Part shown: positions 13,349-25,606 of the stretch, piece by piece
Layout: every line of letters starts with the position of its first letter
How positions within the stretch are numbered: the first letter of the stretch is position 1
Origin: Apostichopus japonicus
Taxonomy: Eukaryota > Echinodermata > Holothuroidea > Aspidochirotida > Stichopodidae
Reading direction: 5' to 3'
NCBI RefSeq assembly: GCF_037975245.1
Contig: NC_092574.1
Coordinates: 16,343,213-16,407,212 of the forward strand
Length of the DNA stretch: 64,000 bases
Program-made: the position numbers and the translations under genes
Notes under the pieces: generated by a model
Told to the model about the DNA's origin: nothing
What the model saw: only the letters and a program-made list of their open reading frames with translations
Databases searched by the model: none

Positions 13349-13636
13349 CCAGTTGGAACAGTTTTCTGATGCTAGTGTCTCTCTAAACTGTCCTCCCATA
13401 TTTTCAAGCACTGGTATTGACAGTATAAACAGTTCCTAATCTCTATCTGATTCTAATGCTAGTACCACTCTATACTGTCCTATCATATCATGCTTATAAG
13501 CACTCATGTTCACAGTATGAACAGTTTCTAACCTTTATCTGATAGAAACATGATAATCATACTGCTAATACTGACAGTACCAGTGCTTTGAAAGTTGGAC
13601 ATGAAAGCACAGTATAAGAAAAATTGTCCCAACTGG
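13349..13636. mobile_element. Foldback/MITE-like element, about 288 bp
   Basis: The ends CCAGTTGGAACAGTTTTC and its near reverse complement GAAAAATTGTCCCAACTGG face each other. Inside, CAAGCACTGGTATTGACAGTA is inverted as TACTGACAGTACCAGTGCTTT, and the left half is itself a direct duplication (TGCTAGT...ACTGTCCT...AGCACT...ACAGT...TATCTGAT). No transposase is present. Confidence 0.65.
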
Positions 13637-14359
13637 GTGGTTTACACATGCAATTCACATGCATTTTAAACAAGATGCAAAGAGAGTCCAATCTTGCAAG
13701 GATTAACAACCAAACTTTTGCCTCATTTAGGTATATTTAACTATTTAGGGGAATTGTATTTTGCAGGTATTACAAGTTTAATGCTCTCTGATAATTAAAC
13801 ATTTGTATTTTCTTTCCGCTTTGAATTGCGACGACCAAAAAACACTCGTTGGCTCTCGTTTGGGTAATAACTAACGCTTTCTGAATGAGTTTTTCCGCAT
13901 TGATGGGTAAAAGCCTTCACCGATAGCACGGCACATTGCAAAGATATGATTTTGATAATTTTACTTTTATTAAATGAATGCATCTGGCAACAGTGCTGTG
14001 AATGATATTCAATTAACTGATGGTCTAATTAAAGCCTTTGTTTCTTTGTGTGTGCGAGTTTTTCTCCTTTTCTTTTGTTACTATATGCTCATCATTTACC
14101 CAAACTAAATATCCAAATTCTCGCAAAAAATCAAATCTTCATGAAGCTAAACCTCATAGTTCATCTTACTTACACCTCATCGAAAAATGTATGTGAACTG
14201 AAAAAGCAACAAGCAATAATGAAAACAAATTCCAGCATTTATAAACCAAATTGATATGAAACGTCATAAGCTGCCCTCTCAGTTTACCTATTCTTGATTG
14301 TTAAGGTCTTTGTTTTTTCTTCAATTTTTTTTTACCACATTTTCAAACATCACATTTCT

Positions 14360-14920
14360 ATTAATGATCATCCAAAAATTATAAAAAAATCAGGTAAAAA
14401 TCATTTTTTGAAGTGGAACATAATTAAGCATAATCTAGCATTCAATTTCTATGTTTTGAGATATTCACAGTTGAAGTTATATGATTTTCTTCCAAAAGTT
14501 AACTTGAAGCAAACAGGGGTGGTATCATAGTTGCTCACTGACCAAAACTGCTTTGTTTTTATTTATTTTTCATTCATATTGTGTTAACCTTGGATTGGAT
14601 AGGGTTACTGGTTGCCTTAAGGGGATGTGAAGTTTATCAATTACCAATGCCTGTGGTACATGCACATAATGGATGCATCCAGTTTTGGAGTATATAAATG
14701 GACGTAAAGTTTAAAGAAAAACAAAACATTATTTTGTCAATGTGCAACAATAACATCACACCTGTTTGCTTCAAGTTCACTTTTGATAAAAAAGGGGCAA
14801 CTTCAACTGTCATTATTTCAAACACAGTGCATAGCCATGGAATGCAAATTTCACCAGAATGTTTAGAATTTGTTCCTCTTTAAAAATATCAAAAATAAAT
14901 TTTGACCTGGACTTTTCTGT
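14360..14920. repeat. Long imperfect inverted repeat, arms about 170 bp
   Basis: The left arm (14360-14530) includes ACTTGAAGCAAACAGGGGTG. The right arm (14728-14920), read on the minus strand, includes ACTTGAAGCAAACAGGTGTG. Flanking matches include ACAGTTGAAGTT and a diverged outer part. The two reading frames sharing KVNLKQTGV on opposite strands are a product of this inversion. The spacer is about 200 bp. Confidence 0.75.
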
Positions 14921-15782
14921 TAAAGGAGCAAAAAATTCCAGACATTTCATGCAGGTTAAAACTGACTATCTGGAAAACAAGAAAGATATAGTCAGAAGAA
15001 TTGCACTTAAAAGTTTTGTTCATTTGTCAGATATATCAACATAAATAATTCGTCTTTAATTCATCTGTTTGGCGAAGATGCAAGAGGTTTAAGCAATGTA
15101 TAGCAGGCTACAAGCTGTGTAATGCTGTTTTCCGATACATCTGCGTTCTTCCAAATGTCAATGTCATTTCAGTGCAAGCTTAATAGCATGCTAGGCTGGC
15201 TTTATGTTATGATATTAATGAGCAACATATCATGTTTCGTTGTCACCTTATCCTGGCTATTGTTAGTATTTCTCATTTCTACGTCATCTGATGATGGGAT
15301 TCCTGTAATGGTCACTTTTGGTATGACTAATTCTTCACAAGGTTCTGAAAGCTTTTAAGTGAAAAATGTTAAAAATCAAAGCATAACTCCTGATTGAACA
15401 AGTTATACTTTAGTCGATATCAACTTTTTCAGAAATATTTAAAGGCAAAACTGGAGGGAAAAAAAAGAAGGAAGAAGCTGCATTGAAACAAATCTTTGCA
15501 CGAGAAACAGAAAAGTTACGAATCTTGTTTGAAGACGAAAAGACATGCCTCCATCTTGACTCAATGTAAACTCAAATTCTAAACATGACTTACAGCCTGG
15601 AGAACTGGTAGGTCAATGATAGGTTTATACTGTACACAGCAATATAACAATTCATGGCATGCATGCATATCTGTTTGTACCATTTATGGTACTGGAAACT
15701 GATGAACTCAATAAACAGTTCATAATTTCGCACACAAGTTCCATTTTACAAAGTCACAATGCGACAAATCATAAGTCACCTA

Positions 15783-16477
<695 letters not shown>

Positions 16478-16694
16478 CTGCTGGTGTTCCAGAATCTGGA
16501 GCAGCGACCATGCTGGCAGTTACGGCTTGTACTTCGTAGTCTGTTAAGGAGTTGGCCGACCCTTGACTGTACTCAGATGACACCCTGGTATCTTGATGAT
16601 CGCGTAGGGGGTCCGACATGGAGAACCCTCTGACTCTCTGTACTTCAACATATGCTTCGGGGATGTACCCGCTATCACCACCGCTCTTTTGCAC
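16478..16694 (-). CDS. FCHSD2: FCHSD2-like exon 15 (end of SH3-1 and linker)
   Basis: 217 nt, entered in phase 0 and left in phase 1 through CAG|GTACGC. It encodes VQKSGGDSGYIPEAYVEVQ, which completes SH3-1 with the GYIPxxYVE signature, followed by a Ser-rich linker (GFSMSDPLRDHQDT..., QGSANSLTDYE) to SH3-2, about residues 533-604. The linker is poorly conserved and probably disordered. Confidence 0.92.
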
Positions 16695-16957
16695 CTGTTA
16701 TTCAAAAAACAAATTCCTTATTAACATTCTTGAAGAATGAATCTTAGCATTTGAAAAACAAATAATGAAAAACAGAAAGAAAAAAAAGTTGTGGGGTAGG
16801 TTAAATTTTCTACTTATTTTATAAATAGATTGCATATGTTCAAGTGCTGATATCATAAAACATGCAAAAGATAAATGTACAAATCTTTCTTAACAACATA
16901 TTACAGTACTGGCTAAGAAGAGCGCCCTCTGTTGCTTAGATAAAAGGAATTCTTTAC
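16695..16957 (-). other. Intron 14
   Basis: 263 bp. No feature recognised. Confidence 0.75.
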
Positions 16958-17041
16958 CTTTATCCATCCATCACCCTCCGACTCTTCCACAATCTCTAGA
17001 ATCTCTCCTTCTTCGATCGTTAACTCATCATCTCTTTGTGC
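16958..17041 (-). CDS. FCHSD2: FCHSD2-like exon 14 (core of SH3-1)
   Basis: 84 nt, phase 0 on both sides. It encodes AQRDDELTIEEGEILEIVEE and ends in DGWIK, about residues 505-532. DELTIEEGE and the conserved Trp give the RT and n-Src loop signatures. It corresponds to the DELTIEEHEVLEVIEDGD segment of vertebrate FCHSD2. Confidence 0.95.
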
Positions 17042-17726
17042 CTGTGTGGAACAATGACAAAATAATAATAATAACCAAAAGTTGTAATTCAAGCTTAGTG
17101 TTGTCTTTCCTGGCTATAACTGACATCATGATTTGAAGGATTATGGCTTCAAACAAATGTTGTTCCATTGGACTGTGTGAGGATCCATTGGTAACATAAG
17201 AGAGCTGATTTCTTCAAGATGAAAACAAATATTTCAGATGATTATGATATAATTACTGTTCAGGAGAGAAACAAAATGTGATGGAAGTTTAATTTCCTAT
17301 TACATATATTTAAAATTCAGATTAATTTTAACCAAGGGCTCTGGTGTCCTTAACACTGAGAAGAGAGCAATAAGTTTGAAGGGGCAGGATGCTTACTTTG
17401 ACATAATAACGATGAGATCCGAACTATAAAACAGAGCCATGCGGAAGCATCGGGCATTATCCTGTATTTAACATCCTGACAGGGAGTAGCAGCCTACTAA
17501 ACGTTGTTGCTTCATGAGAGACTCGTAAATGCTTCAACTCTTTTGGGAATTTGCACTGGAACTCGATCTGCACAAGTCGACTTCAGCTCTGCTCTGACTT
17601 TTAACATGTGGGAATTGACTTTATTTCTGTTATTTTGTCCTACTTCAATAATGGTAATGAAACCAGTAGCCACCGGACAGGAATGGGTAATAAACATGAA
17701 AATTGAATATTATATTTTGTACTTAC
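17042..17726 (-). other. Intron 13
   Basis: 685 bp. AT-rich, nothing recognised. Confidence 0.75.
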
Positions 17727-17879
17727 TGTGTAGCTGTATAAACTTGTACAGTTCAGAGGGGCTTGTCTGGTCATGTTGACGTTGTCGTTGACGGTGGAGT
17801 TTAAATCGTCATAGGTCCCGTTTATTGTCTCTGTCACATCGAAAGTCGTATTCAAGGTTTGGTTTGTATCTTCCTCTTG
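17727..17879 (-). CDS. FCHSD2: FCHSD2-like exon 13 (Asn/Thr-rich linker, start of SH3-1)
   Basis: 153 nt, phase 0 on both sides. Residues about 454-490 are an acidic Asn/Thr-rich linker holding five N-x-T triplets; NCT at the SH3 start makes six in the exon. The last part, PLNCTSLYSYT, is the first beta strand of SH3-1, equivalent to LTCKVVYSYK in vertebrates. Sequons are irrelevant in a cytosolic protein, but their density is odd. Confidence 0.9.
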
Positions 17880-20066
17880 CTAAACAGGAAAAAATGAAAT
17901 AAACAAATTGAAAACTTTTGGCAAACCGATGGTGAAAAATTATCACCTTGTATTTGGTTCTTTTTTTTGTATATACTGAGCAGAGTTTTTGCATATTATG
18001 TAAACAAGTTTCATTTGTTGCAACTGGCCTGTTCCTGTCGGGTGCAAAACTACAGGAAATACCCTTGGATAACTATAGAAATATTGTGTACTAATAACCA
18101 AAGGGAGGGGTTGGGGGGAATGACCTTCTTTTACTGGAGAAGCTATGCCCTTTTGGAAAGTTTCATCAAATGGCGGGTGCTGAGATGAAGAATTTGAAGC
18201 CATTTTAAGTGTTTAGGCTGTATATATATTTATATACTGTACACTAGGATCATTCTAAAATATTATGTCTGCCAATCAGGGAGCTAATTCTGGGTTATTT
18301 TATTCTGGGGGAGGGATGGGGGGTGGGTAAATCCCCCCAGGCGTAAACATGGTTGCGCCCCTGGTAATACCCACTGGAAGAAGATTGTGTAATGACTGCA
18401 AGAATATCATATATCTAGAGGAATATTGTGTAAAATCTACAGGAATATTGTGTAATATCTCAATATTACTTTTAGGAAGTCTAAGTATCCTGAATTAAAT
18501 CAACTGATCTAAAACAAAGAGATGAAAATGAAACTACTTCATCAAATAATTGATTGACATATCTTCATCGATAGTAACTTTGATTGTAAACTTAACAGGA
18601 ACGATTATAGCACGATACTGTCATCTTCTTTCAAGGGGAAAAACAGATCACGTTAAATCAGTTGTTGCTTGGCGAACACACAAGGAAGCTGCCATTGAGT
18701 GTCCGCATATCTATTGATGTGACAACCACAGAGTATGGAAAACAGGACGAGAAATTCTGTGGGGAAGACTTCGTTGTTGTTATAAAGCTTTCTATGACCG
18801 CATTCAAAGTGCACTCCTCCTATGTCTTTCTCTTTGCAGGGAATTTTTTTTTTTTTTTGGAATCCATATTTATCCTGTTTCTTCTTTCTTTCATGAGCAT
18901 CTCATTTTCTGATAAGAATAGTTATTGAATACTAAACTAAAATGGTTTAAGAGACAATGTATTGACTGGAACTCTTATCTTGACTGTGAGAGAACATCAG
19001 TGTTTTTTTCTGGTTTATGTGTAAGCTGTGGCATGAGCTGAATGTATATAAGTCGATGGCAAATATTCTGATTCACTGAATGCACTTGTTCTGCTATTAC
19101 TTGCATTGGTAGACATTGCATTTAATACAACCGATTCCCCTACTTCTAGCGGTGACACTACAAAATCAGAATAATCAACTTGCCATCATCTTCATCAGTT
19201 TTCTGTTTACTCATGGCATTTATAACTGAGCCCACTGCATGTTTCGGTTGCTTGTTATTGTTTTGTACATAACACATTCGCATGTCTTTTACTTGCAGCG
19301 GTAATTAATATTCCTCTTTGAATGGACTAGGGACATGGGGGACTAAAGGGCTTAAGGGGGAGTAACTTGGAGAGTTTTATACTTTTGACAGTGAGACTGA
19401 AGAGTGTTGGTGCATGGCGCTACATAAAACAAAAGCACCATTGTATTCAGATTTCCAAACAAAGCATGCAACCTTGGCATGTCAATGATAAAGACATGAG
19501 CTTAGGACGGTACTCCATTTGACAATTGTATTAACAAGGATGTATCAATACAAGGCCTACAGTCATAACACTGATCATTAGCTTTTCAGCCTGATAACTT
19601 TCAGTTTCTCTTCAGCAATACTAAGTTACTGCTGGCTCTAATCAAACTGTTATAGGGAATATTTAAGGTTAACCCAGGTCTACCTTTGACTATTGTTTGA
19701 AATAGTGATCACATACCTGTTATTGTTTTTCCAAATATTTCCTGAAGTTGACTTTAAATAAAATCACTGAATACCTTTTTAACTACACCAGACTCGATTG
19801 TGCCCAAATGGAGTTATTTATTAAACACAAAGGAAAAAATGAAATTGCTTCAAGTTCCCTCTGACATAATGAAAATCTTGGAAGAGACACGTAGAAGCAC
19901 AAAGGGTGGGGTGGAGGGTGAGAGGGATGAGGGGACAAGGGCAAAAAGGGGACTCTCAGAAATAATTTTCACCACTGAACATTGGTCTGATTCAACCAAT
20001 AACCCACCCCCAGCCCCCTTCCTCCTCTCCCAACCTGTGTTGGGGGATTCTGGTTACCACTCTTAC
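17880..20066 (-). other. Intron 12
   Basis: 2.2 kb. G-rich runs at 18300-18330 and 19905-19955 (plus strand). No exon or mobile element recognised. Confidence 0.7.
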
Positions 20067-20164
20067 CTCGGGTGACTTGTTATTTGGAGGGTGTAACTGT
20101 GCTTCAAGTTCTGCTTCTTTGGCAATCGCATCAAAGGCACTCTGTATCCACTCATCCACTTCAA
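20067..20164 (-). CDS. FCHSD2: FCHSD2-like exon 12 (end of helical region)
   Basis: 98 nt, entered in phase 1 and left in phase 0. It encodes IEVDEWIQSAFDAIAKEAE, then LEAQLHPPNNKSPE, about residues 421-453. It matches the vertebrate segment GVSVDTWLKSAMNQVMEE. The acceptor chosen is CCAG|TTGAAG, because the alternative AG further in (after TTGA) would break the phase with exon 11. Confidence 0.9.
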
Positions 20165-20519
20165 CTGGTCACAAGAGAAAGGAAAACAGGATTATTTTCA
20201 GCATGACATCTCGTATTTTACACTCACCTTACCCTAAGCAGAACAATTGCTATCATGTCATATTTTTTTCCCTTTCCTGTATAATTTGTTAAGCTCCAAA
20301 CCATCCACAACATTTCTTTCATAACAATGCTGTAGATATATATATATATATATTTAAAAAGAACTGCATACTATACAACCCTACACCCCCCCCCCTCCCT
20401 CGCCACTCACCCCCTTTCAATCAAAATATTTAACTTTAAATAAACATCATTGTGCAGAAGTATTAACATTTATTTATTGCCCACAAAATTAAGTCATGAA
20501 GTTCTGTACGATGTCTTAC
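20165..20519 (-). other. Intron 11
   Basis: 355 bp. Contains a short (TA)n at 20335-20353 and a C-rich tract at 20385-20413. Confidence 0.75.
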
Positions 20520-20661
20520 TTCCTCCATTCCTAAGGACCTCTAATTTAGCTTCAGCTTTCAGATTAGTCGTCTCAACCTTTCGTAGATAGTCCCTAAGCT
20601 TATCCAAGTTAATATCAGGATCTTTGTCTTGTGAGAAGCCACTATCTGAGGATATTGATCC
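20520..20661 (-). CDS. FCHSD2: FCHSD2-like exon 11 (coiled-coil)
   Basis: 142 nt, entered in phase 0 and left in phase 1. It encodes GSISSDSGFSQDKDPDINL, then a helix DKLRDYLRKVETTNLKAEAK and LEVLRNGG, about residues 374-420. The helix matches vertebrate ENIRKAEIIKLKAEARLDLL. It follows the F-BAR as an extra helical segment typical of Nwk/FCHSD proteins. Confidence 0.93.
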
Positions 20662-21670
20662 CTGCAAAAAGAAGAATGAAAAACAGCAATTATTTTTGTT
20701 CAAGTGTCGTCTCAACACACGACAAACTGTGTAGAACAATATGGTATAATACGATACATCTAAAAAGTCTTGCATCTGGACCATATTAATATATATCATA
20801 TTTAAAATATGTCACTTTTGGACAGTTTGATACAACAATAAAGTTGTCATAAGTAGGAGCTGTACTTTATGGGCTTACTGTACAAATCATAAACTGAATG
20901 CTAAAATTTTAACATGTGAAAAAAAAATTTGATCCCTGCCCCGCACCCCCCCCCTCCCTTTTAAACAAACTGAACATAACTGTGATAATTTTAGCAGCTA
21001 TTCAGACTTGCAGATCACATATCGATATGAGCCCAAGGCAATTTTTGCTTCTGAGTGCTTATTTAAAAAGATGCTGAAAATTATAAATGTGGTTTTCAAC
21101 AGAAGCAAAAAAGTTTGTTACAAGCATCCTCTCATTTCCAAATGATTCCTTTTTACCCAGAATAAAACAGTTCGCAACATATTTACGCAGATAGTTTGTA
21201 AGAAAAGGGGATAAAAAGAGAAAAAAAAACATACCTTAAAGAATAATTTCATTCACCCAATTCTATGACATATTAACCCTACACAACAGGGGTGGACAAC
21301 ACAGTGAAATTTTGTACCTTCTCCCATGACAAACCAGGAAAAGTTTATTTCACAGGGGGAAGTATAGAAAGGTCTACATGACATAGGTCATCAGTTATGT
21401 TGTCATATCCTATTGCAGGTAGGTATACACATAGTCAATAGGATGTACAAAACTCCCAACAGTTACGTTACACACAAAAATGTTACGTCACATTACACTA
21501 CATACAAAACTCCCCACAGTTTGAAGTTTCCTGTGGTTCATCCCATAAGGTATTCACAGGCCACAAATATATAAGGGGGGGGGGGGGCCGTCTTGAAAAG
21601 CTTGCGGTCTGCGGAACATTTTGTCTGTGAGCTGCAAACTGCCCATCTGTACAATATGAGAAACACTAAC
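20662..21670 (-). other. Intron 10
   Basis: 1.0 kb. A long G-run at 21576-21589 lies near exon 10. No mobile element recognised. Confidence 0.7.
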
Positions 21671-21820
21671 TTGGAGTGGGTTTGTGTTACTCTGGTAATC
21701 CATAATCTGCTTGTTAATACTCTCTGACAGTTTGGACATCTTGGCCACTTCGGTGGCCCATTTTCTGGCCTCCCGTTCTAAGTACAGGCCCTCTGTGTCG
21801 TCAACGATAATACTCGTCAC
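21671..21820 (-). CDS. FCHSD2: FCHSD2-like exon 10 (post-F-BAR helix)
   Basis: 150 nt, phase 0 on both sides. It encodes VTSIIVDDTEGLYLEREARK, then WATEVAKMSKLSESINKQ and IMDYQSNTNPLQ, about residues 324-373. LEREARKWATEVA matches LNKEARKWATRVARE of vertebrate FCHSD2. Donor CAA|GTTAGT. Confidence 0.95.
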
Positions 21821-22664
21821 CTGCATTGAGAAGAGAGCAGATCGCATCTTTTAAAAGTCTGAATTCAGCATTGCTAAACCAAGGTGAAGTCTATTATGTA
21901 TTACAGAGACCTGAGCCTAGTCAGTAACATAGCATGAAAGATCACGGAAGGAGATGCTCATAGTGATGGGAACTTTTAATTACAGAATTAGGAATGACTA
22001 ATTTAGTTAGTAAAACCCTTTCAAGTTCTAAGGATTCTTGTTTGCCAAATTTCTTCTGGTGATGCAGGAAATTCACTACAAATTTGTTTAAGACATAATC
22101 AAAAGCATGTACCACTATAATATTCACTTTATTCATGGGCTTGATGGAAAAAAAAAACGCATGTTGATAACAAAACAAGAAGGCTCATAATCATTGCAGG
22201 AAAGTGTCAGGAACTTTAAAGGTATGCTGTACTGGCCCCAAATATGGTAGTTATTCAAATATAAAATTCTGTTTATATTACAACCTTGGAGGAAATTTGC
22301 CTCACTTAGACATTCAGTCATCTGGTGTGTTCCTTAACAACGTCTGAGAACAACTTGGAGAGTAAAGACCTCCAGGAAAGTACTTTTTGAAAAACTTCTA
22401 GCAATTAAAGCGTTCTTTAATTTGGGGCCTATACTGACTACCTTTAAAGTCTTAATTTAGAGAACTTAACTATGATACCTGACACCCCTATGTCTACATT
22501 AATTGGACATAAGCCAAAGTTCATATTTTTGTACACTGTGATAGGAAAGTTAAAGGTTCATTCATAAGATTCACCAATATCGAAAAGAGAAAAGAAAAGA
22601 AAGGAAACCATTGTTTGAAGAAAGATTACAAAATGTAAACACTGATAAACATGATACGACTTAC
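21821..22664 (-). other. Intron 9
   Basis: 844 bp. No repeat recognised. Confidence 0.75.
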
Positions 22665-22760
22665 TGAGTCTGATGGAATAGGATCATATGTATATTGCAA
22701 GGTGTTGGTAAAAACGGGGTTTGCTTTCAAGAATGTCTCGTGATGAAACTCTCTGTTGAT
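22665..22760 (-). CDS. FCHSD2: FCHSD2-like exon 9 (F-BAR end)
   Basis: 96 nt, phase 0 on both sides. It encodes INREFHHETFLKANPVFTNT, then LQYTYDPIPSDS, about residues 292-323. It aligns with NLQLFLQENAVFHKPQPFQFQPCDSD of the vertebrate protein, the segment closing the F-BAR. Confidence 0.93.
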
Positions 22761-24434
22761 CTATGATATAATGTGGAGAAAAAGTAACATTAAAAACGCA
22801 GATCTTCAAGAAAACCCTGTCAAAAGAACATTATACTTCATAGCAACTTTACCTCCTAATTAGGAGGAAAATTTTTACTGAAATTAACTCACATTAATTT
22901 CAGTAAAATTTTTCTCGTTTACAAAGTGAGAGAAAATATTCAGGGTGTGAAGACACTTTTGTTCTTTTGGGGGATGAAAAAACAAGAAAAAACGAATAGA
23001 ATAAGAAAGAGGAAGTAAACTTAAGAAAGTCAGCAGTGCAAGAGCCAAAAATTGGCCACATTTCTAAAAGGCACATCTAGATTTCATGAAAAAAAATCTT
23101 TTTAATCAAAACCAGAAGGTATATTAAAAAATGAAAATAAATTGAATACAGCTCTGAAACTTATTTCCTTCTACAAAGATATATTAACTAAGATATAATA
23201 AAATGCATACATCTGTAAAGATTATAGCAGCTTCTGAGAAGGGGTTTCCTTTTGATATAGTGTGTACCACACCTGAAGTACCGCTTTTCCTTTCCATATT
23301 AAACAAAATAAATAATAATTTCCCTTTTGTCTGTACAGATGAGGAATTAATCAACTAGAAAGTTCAAAAAAATTGATATCATTTACAGAGTACTTGAGGT
23401 TGAGTGTGTCGACTGTTTGACTTGACACTCCACTTTGTCATTTTGACTCAAATTGGCACAATTAATCAAAACAATCAATATACTGCCCTTGATATTAATT
23501 CATCAATTCAACAATAGATGAAAATTTTCAGTGTTTCTACAATTAAGGTAAAGTTAAACAAAATTTGCCCCCCCCCCTCCCAAAAAAAATAATATATATT
23601 CTACAATTTTCTATAACAGCAAAAAGGAATACTATGAAATTGTAATCAAATTTTGAAGCTATTGCAATCTCAAGATAATAAGTATCTGTTCAAATGAAGC
23701 CCCTTTTCACAACCCCCCCCCCCGCCCCTCCTCAAAAGAAGAACTAAAAGAAGAAATAAATGAAAGTACCAGTTACTGGGTGGATTTAATGAATTAAAAA
23801 ATATGTGAAAACGGATAAATATGGAGAACATTTTGCTTAGAATGGAAGTGATATCCAAGAACTAAAATGGTAGTGATTCAATCAAACTGTCTAATAGCCA
23901 TTTTGCTGGGACGAAGTGTAAGTTTCACAAATCACTTAGGATTCTCCTTTCATTTTATAACAGGTTTAGCAAATGATCAAAGCCTTGCAAGGCTGTCATG
24001 AATATCCAAACACTAAATTACAAAAACAAAATATAAAGCAACCCAAAATCCCAAATTTGAGGCGAAAAAGTGGAAAACATTTCACAATGGCAGTTCACCG
24101 AGGCATTTTAACAGAAATACAAACAAACCCCGAGAAAGATTTGATAAGATCGTTTGTAAAACCATATCTCTGGATCTTAATGCTTCCTCACAGCCTGATC
24201 ATTAGCTATATTTACTGGCATGAATGTCGCTCGTTAGCGGGAAATGTCTGTTGTGAATATTAATTAGAAACATTCTGCCTTGGTGTATCTTTTTGGACTT
24301 TTAAGCCATTTTGCCCGAAGGTAACCCCTTCACCCCTTCATGGTTTCAAGGTATTCGCCCGCACATTATTTTGTGAAAGTTCAACAATGAATATTCATAC
24401 TGTTAGGAAATAAAATAGTTATTTTGTACTTCAC
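22761..24434 (-). other. Intron 8
   Basis: 1.7 kb. It carries a 16-bp palindrome and an adjacent 22-bp-stem hairpin near the exon 9 side (22852-22914) and two C-runs (23569-23580, 23713-23729). Confidence 0.75.
22852..22914. repeat. Perfect palindrome plus adjoining hairpin
   Basis: CCTCCTAATTAGGAGG (22852-22867) is a perfect 16-bp palindrome. It runs into an inverted repeat with arms AAAATTTTTACTGAAATTAA and TTAATTTCAGTAAAATTTTT around a loop of about 7 bases. It could form a strong RNA or DNA hairpin about 90 bases inside the intron from exon 9 in coding-strand terms upstream of its acceptor. Confidence 0.9.
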
Positions 24435-24557
24435 CTTTTCTGAATTTGACAAAACTTTCTCAGCACACATTTTGGTAAAAGTGCTGGCTTCTATTTCTGC
24501 TGTACAGAAGGTCATAAAATACTTTCGGAGGCGCGAGTGTAATTCGCCATCGAGAGC
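24435..24557 (-). CDS. FCHSD2: FCHSD2-like exon 8 (F-BAR)
   Basis: 123 nt, phase 0 on both sides. It encodes ALDGELHSRLRKYFMTFCTA, then EIEASTFTKMCAEKVLSNSEK, about residues 251-291. It matches ALDGNVYDHLKDYLIAFSRTELE of vertebrate FCHSD2. Donor AAG|GTGAAG. Confidence 0.96.
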
Positions 24558-25413
24558 CTGTTGGTTGAAAGTCGACAAAAAACACATGGAAAACTGCAAT
24601 TTTGTCGAATGTAAAAGATGGAAGAGAACTCTAAAAGTACAGCAAAACTAAAACAAAAGTTATTCTGAAACGAAAACGGCTAATGATACACATCCATCAG
24701 CCGAAATTCTGGAAGAAAAATTTGCCATGTAACTAGAACAAATTTTAACAAGTTGCGTATGTCTTTCAAAATTTACCAAGGCAGTCATAAGTCCCTGGTC
24801 TTTGGAGGGGCGATCTTGAGCAATACATGCAAAAAGTGTGAAGACACAGAATCATCTAACGAGGTAGGAATTAAATGGATGGTTACCACTCACTTTCCAA
24901 TGGCTATGATAAGCATTTTAAACCATTTTAATAGCTCGTGAATAAAACACTAAATAAGGCACTTTGGAGAAGGGGTGGAGGTGGGAATGGGGATGGGGGA
25001 GGGTAGGGTAGGGAACATGGGTAGAATGATGGGGTAGGTCAGTGTTTAAATGTTACCGGTTTACTCTAGACACAGTTGAGAGCAGGGGGCAGAGTAGTCA
25101 TGAGAAGATAAATAAGTGACAAAGTGGAGTACCTTTTCCCTGCCTGCAAACTTGTATTGAACCTGTACCCATACTCTAGCAAGTAACATGCACCCATACC
25201 TGCTATACCCATACATACTCTATGGATATCTACACTCACTGGTACTGGAGGAATTTTAGAAAAATCTAGTCTAGATACTCGTGCAAGACTATAAAATCTT
25301 AGAGCCTTGTACTTATATCATACTGGTCCTCATAAGAAACAAGGGTACTTCTATATCTACTTGTATTCTTGCTGTTGTACTCTTACAGTAAGTATGACTG
25401 TCTCACATCTTAC
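24558..25413 (-). other. Intron 7
   Basis: 856 bp. Contains a G-rich tract at 24968-25018 with several GGG/GGGG runs on the plus strand, which would be C-rich in the transcript. Confidence 0.75.
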
Positions 25414-25606
25414 CTGCATAATGTAGGGAAGATCTGTGTTAAATAATCTAAGCTGATGAGCATTTGAAGATGCAATCTGGAACAAGTAGTCGTTACGTAA
25501 ATGTGCCGATCTCTTGTCGTTTACGCTCCTCTTTGCACCGAGTCTTGCGCATGTTTTTTCTAACGTGTTCTTGGACTGAAAGAGCTTGAGAGAACCTTTT
25601 CTTAGC
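25414..25606 (-). CDS. FCHSD2: FCHSD2-like exon 7 (F-BAR core)
   Basis: 193 nt, entered in phase 2 and left in phase 0. It encodes LRKGSLKLFQSKNTLEKTCA, then RLGAKRSVNDKRSAHLRNDY, LFQIASSNAHQLRLF and NTDLPYIMQ, about residues 186-250. The ARNDYLLTLAAANAHQ-like motif and the TDLPYIM helix start are hallmarks of F-BAR domains, and Arg/Lys residues line the presumed membrane face. A longer open frame at both ends is intronic. Confidence 0.97.

Noticed and set aside
21576-21589. G/C homopolymer runs (also 31280, 35743, 47088, 60768, 62581) as meaningful signals
   Set aside because: Scattered through introns and repeat interiors without context; probably slippage-prone simple sequence and partly assembly uncertainty.
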